Assembly (NCBI GenBank): GCA_947472635.1
Contig: CANJDY010000132.1
Coordinates: forward strand, 1 to 7,592
Origin: Chitinophagaceae bacterium
Lineage (GTDB): Bacteria; Bacteroidota; Bacteroidia; Chitinophagales; Chitinophagaceae
Direction of reading: 5' to 3'
Length of the DNA stretch: 7,592 nt
Part shown: positions 1 through 6,096 of the stretch, in pieces
How positions within the stretch are numbered: position 1 is the first letter of the stretch
Layout of the letters: each line of letters opens with the position of its first letter
Position numbers and translations under genes: made by a program
Notes under the pieces: generated by a model
What the model saw: the letters and a program-made list of their open reading frames with translations, nothing else
The model's database searches: none
Told to the model about the DNA's origin: nothing

Positions 1-1281
1 AGTCGATTTTTTGTACGCTTTCAGAAGGTAACGAATCTCCTTGTTAGTGGCTTCATTATCAATGGTTGCATCTATCCCTTCCTCATACCCGCTTCGCAAG
101 AAATCCAATTCATCCTTCGATAAAATTTTCCTGTAATTTACATTTTGCTCTTTAAAATGCTTGGGCCATCCCCCATTGCTTCGTTGGTACAGCAACATAT
201 TATCTGCAACCAAGTCGGAACTAGTTGACTGTGTAGCTTCAACTTTTGTTTCCAACTCCTTTACCCAATCGTTAGCAATTGGATTCCATTTATAATCATA
301 CACCCAGGGTACATTAAATTCATTGATGCCAAAGTCTGCGGGCAAATTATTTTGATGCCATGCAAAATCTCCGCCCTCCTTATGACAATTATAATAGTAC
401 ACTCTTCTACCCCAAACAATTTTGTTATTGGTAGGTACCAAATATATATCAACATCTGCCATATTACTGGCAAAAGAGCAATTGAGCAGAAAAAATTGGG
501 CATCTTTGTGAAAACGACCTAATTTAAAATTATCATCCCCCTTAAACTTGCAGTTCAGCAGCACTGTTTTACTCGATTGGTATTTAGAACCATCGTGCCA
601 AATTGCCGCAGCACTTTTTTGACAGATAAAAGTACAATTTTCGGCAAGTGCCCATCCACGAGGACAATAAAAATCAACACCGCCCTCCATAACACAATCT
701 TTAAAATAAAACATCCCGTCCTCCGTATTCCACGGACTAACGGTATCCCCCCCCCAGGCCCTAAATATACAGTTGATCACTTTAAGTCGGGTAGTTGCAA
801 AAGAACGCAATGCCATCTGGTGAGTGGATGGCTGGATGATTTTTGATCCAGTACTTTCGGTCGCACAAGGAATACTCTTTTCAGTTTTTACATCCTTTCC
901 ATAGGAATTAATGAAGGAAAGGTTTTCAAGAGTAATATCCCTGCCTTTTAAATTAATAGCCGCAGTACCGTAATCGTCTTTATTATTGCAGCGCCACTCA
1001 TCCCTTGCCAACGAGATGGTTACCAGCGTTTTTTTCGGATCTTCTCCCCTTAGGGTGATAAAATTTTTATCAATAAATAGCTTCTCTTGATAGGATCCAC
1101 TTTTTATAAAAATCACTCGCTGTGCTTTTGCATTGTCCGGCAAACTATTGATTGCAGCCTGGATTGTTTTGAATGCCCCCTTTCCATCAGGAGAAACGAT
1201 AACAATATCCTGCGAAAATATGTGCTCCGAAAACAAGAATACACATCCTGCAAAAAAGAGTATATTTTTAAATAATTTCAT
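1..1281 (-). CDS. CE8 pectin methylesterase fused to PL10 pectate lyase (3' end cut by window edge)
   Basis: The frame is open for 427 codons from the ATG at 1281 to base 1, with no stop, so the C-terminus lies outside the window. Residues 1-23 look like an export signal (MKLFKN, then a hydrophobic stretch, likely cleaved near IFS/QD); C13 after FFAG is a weak lipobox alternative. Residues about 24-335 are a right-handed beta-helix CE8 esterase: Q155 in HQMALRS (oxyanion-hole Gln), D179 in GGDT (acid/base), D203 in GGVDF (nucleophile) and R256 in KLGRF. It should release methanol from methyl-esterified homogalacturonan. After a linker (about 336-357), residues 358-427 match the N-terminus of PL10 pectate lyase: NMLLYQRSNGGWPK at 361-374 and ATIDNEAT at 405-412. 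PL10 catalytic and calcium-binding residues are beyond the edge, so lyase activity is inferred from family. The gene starts 40 bases after the GH105 stop and is probably co-transcribed. The start is A/T-rich, without Shine-Dalgarno. CE8 assignment is firm; PL10 rests on about 70 residues. Confidence 0.9.
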   Translation of the reverse strand, partial: MKLFKNILFFAGCVFLFSEHIFSQDIVIVSPDGKGAFKTIQAAINSLPDNAKAQRVIFIKSGSYQEKLFIDKNFITLRGEDPKKTLVTISLARDEWRCNNKDDYGTAAINLKGRDITLENLSFINSYGKDVKTEKSIPCATESTGSKIIQPSTHQMALRSFATTRLKVINCIFRAWGGDTVSPWNTEDGMFYFKDCVMEGGVDFYCPRGWALAENCTFICQKSAAAIWHDGSKYQSSKTVLLNCKFKGDDNFKLGRFHKDAQFFLLNCSFASNMADVDIYLVPTNNKIVWGRRVYYYNCHKEGGDFAWHQNNLPADFGINEFNVPWVYDYKWNPIANDWVKELETKVEATQSTSSDLVADNMLLYQRSNGGWPKHFKEQNVNYRKILSKDELDFLRSGYEEGIDATIDNEATNKEIRYLLKAYKKST

Positions 1282-1321
1282 ACTTATTAGACTTTCACAA
1301 TTTTGAAAATTCAATAACCCA

Positions 1322-3229
1322 TTAAGGCTTTGACTGCTTAAGTAACCAATGCACTAATTCATTAGCAGCAGAAAAATTTTGGAATGCCGCAGGAATTTTT
1401 CTTCCATCAGTATACTCATTGTATATCCAGGGATCTCCCACTGCAAAAACTGTTCCCTTGCCATATTTAGCGGTAGCAAAAATAATATCAGTACCCTTTT
1501 TTATCAAAGCGGTTGCAGGTGGTTTTACTTCCAATACACTTACTTCTTTTAAATACATTTTTTGGGTATTTATAAATACAGGATTGGCAACATTGTTAAA
1601 AACAGCCCCTGTTTCAAATTCACTACCCAATACCATGTTAACGCTTTTATCCGAAAAATTGATACCAAATTGATTGGCTAGCTTATTGAAATGAGGGAGG
1701 TCGCAATTGGCGGAATCATTTGCCATCAATAATAAAACGCCCCCTTCTTTAACCCAGTCTGCAATATTTTTGGCTGCCACTTCATTAACATAATTAGGTG
1801 CTTTGTTATCCTTTAGTCCGTCGGGGTCTATAATTAAATAGACTGCGCTTCCTTTTAAGTTTGCAGCAGTAGGCTCCTTTTCTAACGTTGATACGCTAGC
1901 TCCATAATTTTCCCAAATGCTTCCCAATAAACTAATGCCTCCATGCTCCGTATCATCCCAAGTATAGTGCCTGCGGGCTTCAAAGCCATAGAGCTCTTTT
2001 CTCCATTCATTATTGTAAAAAGCATCTAACAATACTTGTTTCCCTTTACCCGGCTTTGGCAATGCAGCTATTTCCATTTCGACGCTGCACATAATAAATG
2101 CACCAATACCTTTTGGGTCATTGACTTTCACCTTTTCGCTCATATAGTATTCAAAACTACCATCCCTATATGGCTTACCACCCAACCCGGATACCGTAAC
2201 CGTACCTTTTAAATTGGTTTGTCCGGCAGCATCTTCTTCAATAAACTCCTTGACAATTCCTTCGTATCCCTTTTTTGCTTGCTTCAAAAAACTTTCAGGG
2301 ATATATCCTTTTCTAACAGCTTTTGCAATCGTGTACACGAGCATGGAAGATGCGGAGGCCTCTTTATAGTTTCCTGGTCGGTTAGGTAAATCCAAAATAT
2401 CAAACCATACGCCAGACTTATCGTCTTGAACCTTTGTAACCGCTTTTACAAAACGATTGAGTATTCCAATAATAGAATCTCTTCCAGGATGGTTAATAGG
2501 GAAATGATCTAGCACATCTACTAACGCTACCCCATACCAGCCCATGGCCCTTGCCCAAAAATGGGGAGATGTACCAGTTTGCTTGTTGGCCCATAGTTGT
2601 TCTTTACTTTCATCCCAGGCATGATAAAGCAATCCTGTTTTTGGATCACGGGTATGCTTTTCAACCAAAATATATTGACGGGCGATATCATTAAAAGCAG
2701 TATCCTCATGATTTAATTTTGCATATTCTGCATAAAATGGCTGGCCCATGTATAACCCGTCGAGCCATACCTGCCAAGGATAAATATTTTTATGCCAAAA
2801 ACTACCTTCTTTTGTTCTTGGATGATCCTTCAGTTGACCACGCATTAAATCAATTGCCTTTTTATACTTGGGCTTCCAAGTATAATTATAAAGAAACATT
2901 ACGACCTTTCCGTTATTGAGGTGATCAATATTAAACTCATCCCGTTTATAATCTTTTATACTCCCATCTTCTCTTATATAATGATCCATACTATGCTGTA
3001 TGTAATTGAAATAAACATCACTATTGTACAATTTCCATACCCCCTCGATACCTTTTAAAATCACTCCCTGGTCGTAGCTCCAACGTGCGGGATTGCCACC
3101 CATCGAAAAAGAATCTTTCCATAAATTCATAGCAGTTTGCGCCATTTGCTGTGAATAAGGCTTTTGCTGAGCAGCGCCCAATTGAACCAATACAAGCAAT
3201 ACAATAAAAGTGGTCAGTAATTTTTTCAT
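1322..3229 (-). CDS. GH105 unsaturated rhamnogalacturonyl/galacturonyl hydrolase with extra C-terminal domain
   Basis: This 635-residue protein should remove the 4,5-unsaturated galacturonic acid that pectate or rhamnogalacturonan lyases leave at the non-reducing end. I chose the ATG at 3229 because it gives a clean signal peptide (MKKLLTTF, hydrophobic core, cleavage after LGAA at residue 20); an in-frame ATG at 3250 adds seven residues and spoils it. Residues about 25-390 form the alpha/alpha-barrel of the YteR/GH88-GH105 type: WSYDQGV near 50, YPWQVWLDGLYMG with the presumed catalytic Asp at D157, YHAWDE with H203, and SPHFWARAMGW around 221-231. GH105 proteins of the YteR type are about 370-400 residues; here about 235 more follow. 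Residues about 400-632 resemble the DUF4350/glutamine-amidotransferase-like tails seen on some Bacteroidota GH88/GH105 proteins (VYLIIDPDG, GGVLLLMAND, GKGTVFAVGDPWIYNEYTDG), with unknown function. The gene lies 117 bases after the CE12-GH28 stop and 40 before CE8-PL10. Rhamnogalacturonan versus homogalacturonan preference cannot be read from sequence. Confidence 0.93.
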   Translation of the reverse strand: MKKLLTTFIVLLVLVQLGAAQQKPYSQQMAQTAMNLWKDSFSMGGNPARWSYDQGVILKGIEGVWKLYNSDVYFNYIQHSMDHYIREDGSIKDYKRDEFNIDHLNNGKVVMFLYNYTWKPKYKKAIDLMRGQLKDHPRTKEGSFWHKNIYPWQVWLDGLYMGQPFYAEYAKLNHEDTAFNDIARQYILVEKHTRDPKTGLLYHAWDESKEQLWANKQTGTSPHFWARAMGWYGVALVDVLDHFPINHPGRDSIIGILNRFVKAVTKVQDDKSGVWFDILDLPNRPGNYKEASASSMLVYTIAKAVRKGYIPESFLKQAKKGYEGIVKEFIEEDAAGQTNLKGTVTVSGLGGKPYRDGSFEYYMSEKVKVNDPKGIGAFIMCSVEMEIAALPKPGKGKQVLLDAFYNNEWRKELYGFEARRHYTWDDTEHGGISLLGSIWENYGASVSTLEKEPTAANLKGSAVYLIIDPDGLKDNKAPNYVNEVAAKNIADWVKEGGVLLLMANDSANCDLPHFNKLANQFGINFSDKSVNMVLGSEFETGAVFNNVANPVFINTQKMYLKEVSVLEVKPPATALIKKGTDIIFATAKYGKGTVFAVGDPWIYNEYTDGRKIPAAFQNFSAANELVHWLLKQSKP

Positions 3230-3346
3230 TTTTATATAATTAAATAACATTTACAAATCTGATTATCCATTCTACCCAGTAACAACATATCCACTTTAAC
3301 TTTTTACACTAGTCGAATAGCAGATAAAGTAAGGAAGGGAAATTTA

Positions 3347-5698
3347 TTACTTCCAACTTACTACTGCTTCACTGGCACCAAAATCAGCTTTTACCTTTTG
3401 CTTAGCTCCAGAAATACTGGTGTTGAATACCCTTATATCCTTTGATTGCTCACCCTGCACTTGCACCAACAGTTCTGCACCAGCGGCATATTTCAAATGA
3501 TTGATGGTAATGTTATCACTGTTAAGCACATACGCAACAGGACTGGTATTCTTACTTATCATCGTAACATTATTTAAGGTTATGCCGCTGGCTTCTTGGA
3601 TATCTATGCCTTCATTGGCCTGCAAAACTGCATTTTCGATAACAATATTTTTAACATGCATTTCCGGTATGCCTCGTATAAAAATCCCTTTTGCCGCGCC
3701 ATTGCAGGTAAGATTGGAAAAATAAAAATTGCGGAATTGAGGGGTCGTTTCATCGACTAATTTGCGCTCCACTTTAAGGGGTTCTCTTTTTTCACCAGCC
3801 AACACTACCGGATCCTTGGCCATATAATACATATCAAACAAAATAGCTTCGGCGGGGATATCCAGCATAGTAACGTTGTTTACATAGATATTTTCCACTA
3901 TTCCACCTCGTCCACGGGTAGTTTTAAATCGAAGTCCAATGTCGCTTCCTATAAAAGTGCAATTGCTTACAAACATATTGTTTACGCCTCCGCTCATTTC
4001 ACTCCCTACCACAAAACCTCCATGGGCATGATACACAACACAGTTGTTGATTATGATATTTTTAGTTGGCATCCCTCTTGTACGACCTTCTTCATCCCTT
4101 CCACTTTTGATAGTGATACCATCATCCCCTGTATCAAAATGACAATTTTCGACAACTGCATTTTTGCAACTTTCCAGATCAAGCGCATCGGTATTGGTGC
4201 CATACCAAGGATTTTTGACGCTTACGTTGGTAATAGTAATATGTTCGCTCATTGATACATGGGTGGTCCATGCAGGGGAATTTTCAAAACTTACTCCATC
4301 AAGTAAAATATTTTTACAATCTGCTATGCGAATCATATTGGGGCGAAGGAAATCCTTTATGTCTTCAAAATCTGAAAGGGTCTTTCCTTGAGCAATCTTT
4401 CCGATATTATTGGTTAAGAAACCTTTCAACGACTTTGGGGAGGAATACCAATTTTTTCCATCCTCAGTTAATACACCGCCATATTGCTTGAGGTGGTTTT
4501 TCCATTGACTTTCGGTGACTTTCTCTTTTTTTAAAGGGCGCCAATAAAATCCATTTCCGTTCATAATTCCTTCGCCGGTAATAGCAATATTCTCTAAATG
4601 CTCAGCCACCACTGGTGATTGGCATCTGGCAGCATCGACACCCTCAAAGGAAGAAATAACCAATGGGTATTGATTAAAATCCGAAGTAAAAATAACGAGT
4701 GCTCCTTTTTGCAGATGAAGATTAATATTGCTTTTCATCACAATAGGTCCCGTTACAAAGGATCCAGCAGGGATGACCACGGTTCCTCCACCTTTCTTTG
4801 CGCAGGCCTCAATGGCTTGGTTGATAGCCCCTGAATTCAAAGTCAAACCGTCGGCAACGGCACCAAAATTCAAGACATTAACGGTATCTTTTTTAAAATG
4901 GGGTACATACACCTTTGGTAATTCAAATTGAAACTTCCCCTTAAATCCGGATGATTGAAGGTATTTTACCAACGGTAATTTTTGATCAACAATACTTTGG
5001 CAAACCAATGAAGCCATAGAGGCCGCACCAAATTCACTAAAATGAGTATTGTCTTCCCCGTTGCCCTTATATTTTTTAAAATGCCCTTTTGGAATATGTA
5101 AGTACAAACGCTTTGAATTTTCTATCCCTTCCTGAACAATAAGGGTTTCACTGCTTTTGTGTAAATCGATGATGGGTACACCCAACAAAGCCGATACCTC
5201 TTTCACCACGCCGGGGTAATCCCCATGCTGATCAATAAATTTTCCTGCAGCATCAAATTTCCTTCGCATTACTGGGGTAAGTAAAATAGGAATGGCTCCC
5301 TTGCTTCTGGTTTCTTTTACAAATCGAATTAAATTTTCCCTATAAAGTGTATGAGCAGGAGCAGAGCGGGTACTATCCTCCAGCTTCTCATCATTGTGGC
5401 CAAATTGGATCATTACGTAATCCCCTTCCTGAAGCCTACTCAATACGGTATCCCATCGATGTTCATTGATAAAACTTTTGGTACTTCTTCCGTTAACCGC
5501 ATGATTTTGGAACATCACCTCTTTGGTAAAAAATACGGGGAATAACTGTCCCCAGCCACGTTCAGGATTATCTTCTAGCGGCTTATCGGCCATAGTGGAA
5601 TCGCCTATCAAAAAGACAGTAACCCTTTTTTCGGGTAACTTGTAAGCATAAACGCTAACAAGGAAGAATAGAAGGTAAATTATTTTTTTAAACGTCAT
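3347..5698 (-). CDS. CE12 rhamnogalacturonan acetylesterase fused to GH28 polygalacturonase
   Basis: This 783-residue bifunctional enzyme is exported. The frame is open to a TTG at 5749, but only the ATG at 5698 places a signal peptide at the N-terminus (MTFKK, hydrophobic core, cleavage near VYA at residue 18). Residues about 24-245 are an SGNH esterase: GDST with nucleophile S34, NHAVNGRS with G70, QFGHND with N102, and DNTHF with D216 and H219 as the Asp-His pair. This is the RhgT/CE12 pattern, so it should deacetylate the pectin backbone. Residues about 270-765 are a GH28 beta-helix: start NVLNFGAVADG near 274, NTD at 502-504, DTGDD with D525/D526, HGGFVVGSEMSGG from H559, and RFK at 590-592. 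All GH28 catalytic motifs are intact. The HGGFVVGSEMSGG form resembles bacterial exo-acting members, but endo versus exo action is not proved. The gene is first after the promoter at 6050-6079 and probably heads an operon with GH105 and CE8-PL10. Both domains look full length, with no break between them. Confidence 0.94.
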   Translation of the reverse strand: MTFKKIIYLLFFLVSVYAYKLPEKRVTVFLIGDSTMADKPLEDNPERGWGQLFPVFFTKEVMFQNHAVNGRSTKSFINEHRWDTVLSRLQEGDYVMIQFGHNDEKLEDSTRSAPAHTLYRENLIRFVKETRSKGAIPILLTPVMRRKFDAAGKFIDQHGDYPGVVKEVSALLGVPIIDLHKSSETLIVQEGIENSKRLYLHIPKGHFKKYKGNGEDNTHFSEFGAASMASLVCQSIVDQKLPLVKYLQSSGFKGKFQFELPKVYVPHFKKDTVNVLNFGAVADGLTLNSGAINQAIEACAKKGGGTVVIPAGSFVTGPIVMKSNINLHLQKGALVIFTSDFNQYPLVISSFEGVDAARCQSPVVAEHLENIAITGEGIMNGNGFYWRPLKKEKVTESQWKNHLKQYGGVLTEDGKNWYSSPKSLKGFLTNNIGKIAQGKTLSDFEDIKDFLRPNMIRIADCKNILLDGVSFENSPAWTTHVSMSEHITITNVSVKNPWYGTNTDALDLESCKNAVVENCHFDTGDDGITIKSGRDEEGRTRGMPTKNIIINNCVVYHAHGGFVVGSEMSGGVNNMFVSNCTFIGSDIGLRFKTTRGRGGIVENIYVNNVTMLDIPAEAILFDMYYMAKDPVVLAGEKREPLKVERKLVDETTPQFRNFYFSNLTCNGAAKGIFIRGIPEMHVKNIVIENAVLQANEGIDIQEASGITLNNVTMISKNTSPVAYVLNSDNITINHLKYAAGAELLVQVQGEQSKDIRVFNTSISGAKQKVKADFGASEAVVSWK

Positions 5699-5732
5699 AG
5701 TGTTATTAATTTTTTGGCTGAAAATCATCCAG

Positions 5733-5776
5733 TCATGTAAGCTTTCCAATTTTTGATATTTCCATTGACTTCCTCC
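5733..5776 (-). other. Possible leader mini-ORF with Shine-Dalgarno
   Basis: On the minus strand GGAGGA (5776-5771) stands five bases before an ATG at 5765, which opens ten codons (MEISKIGKLT) and stops with TGA at 5733-5735. The stop is 34 bases before the CE12-GH28 ATG and in another frame. None of the three visible gene starts here has such a site; they have A/T-rich leaders, as is usual in Bacteroidota. It may be a translated leader peptide or a chance match; the residues show no run of codons that would suggest attenuation. Confidence 0.2.
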
Positions 5777-6020
5777 AATAATTCATAAAAAATGAAGCCA
5801 GTTTTACCTGTTGCTCAGATTTTTTATACCAAATACGGTCCAAATAATCTATGATAAGACTATGAAATTAAATGGAAAATTTCTAGCCACTTAACAGGGC
5901 GACTAGCTATTACGACAAATTAAGTTCAAAAGACACAGATTATAAGGTAATAATAATCGTTTGGGTATTCAATTTTACTATTAATTATTAAGGAAGAACG
6001 CTATTGAAAGGTCTTTATTT

Positions 6021-6036
6021 ACGCAAACGTTCCCGA
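6021..6036. promoter_or_regulatory. LacI/PurR-family-like operator
   Basis: The plus strand reads ACGCAAACGTTCCCGA. The centre AACGTT and outer CGC/GCG-type arms give an imperfect palindrome around a central CpG, matching at 10 of 14 central positions. It agrees with the classical PurR box at 13 of 16 positions as I recall that consensus, and its ACGCAAACGTT half is intact. It begins about 14 bases downstream of the predicted -7 element, so a bound repressor could block transcription. LacI-family sugar regulators use sites of this form; the regulator itself is not in the window. Confidence 0.4.
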
Positions 6037-6049
6037 TAACGATAACATT

Positions 6050-6079
6050 CAAACTTAGGTCCTACCGGAACCATCAAAA
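6050..6079 (-). promoter_or_regulatory. Bacteroidota-type promoter for the CE12-GH28 operon
   Basis: On the minus strand TTTTG (6079-6075) is followed after 17 bases by TAAGTTTG (6057-6050), a full match to the Bacteroidota -7 consensus TAnnTTTG with a TTTG-type -33 element at acceptable spacing. It lies about 20 bases past the GH43 stop and predicts a start near 6043, giving a leader of about 345 bases before the ATG at 5698. I found no other full match of the -7 consensus in this gap, and none in the two shorter intergenic gaps, which supports a single transcript for the three downstream genes. Confidence 0.5.
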
Positions 6080-6096
6080 CGCCATTATTGAACTTA

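Larger units (their letters stand above)
5699..6096. other. 398-base non-coding region with promoter and long leader
   Basis: This is the only long stretch without a convincing gene, and it is distinctly AT-rich. It separates the GH43 stop (tandem TAA TAA at 6094-6099) from the CE12-GH28 start. On the minus strand it holds, in order, a candidate promoter (6050-6079), a tandem GTTATCG repeat (6034-6046), a LacI/PurR-like operator (6021-6036), a pair of CCAAATA direct repeats 11 bases apart on the plus strand (5829-5846), and a ten-codon ORF with a good ribosome site (5733-5776). I found no tRNA, no recognisable riboswitch, and no strong hairpin followed by a T-run to end GH43 transcription. 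The region may simply be a promoter plus a leader of about 345 bases. Confidence 0.6.

Noticed and set aside
10..20. CE8-PL10 protein as a lipoprotein (FFAG before C13 of the protein)
   Set aside because: The position before the small residues is Phe rather than the usual Leu, the hydrophobic stretch before Cys is too short, and hydrophobic residues continue after it; ordinary signal peptidase I cleavage fits better. Coordinates here are protein residues near the start of the gene at 1281.
261..503. Separate small gene on the minus strand inside the CE8-PL10 region
   Set aside because: It is out of frame with a long, motif-rich coding sequence that spans the whole region and shows no family features.
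1282..1321. AATTTTGAAAATT palindrome between the GH105 and CE8-PL10 genes as a terminator
   Set aside because: It has almost no loop, is all A/T apart from the centre, and lacks a following T-run; it is unlikely to stop transcription.
3230..3250. Upstream ATG at 3250 for the GH105 gene
   Set aside because: It adds seven residues (MLFNYIK) before a perfectly formed MKK signal peptide; the ATG at 3229 is preferred, though the difference is small.
5699..5749. N-terminal extension of the CE12-GH28 gene to a start at 5749
   Set aside because: The codon at 5747-5749 is TTG, and the 17 added residues are polar and would precede the signal peptide; the ATG at 5698 is the better start.
6059..6073. 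GGTCCTACCGGAACC as a terminator hairpin after GH43
   Set aside because: The stem is short with a bulge, and no T-run follows on the minus strand; it also lies between the two promoter elements.
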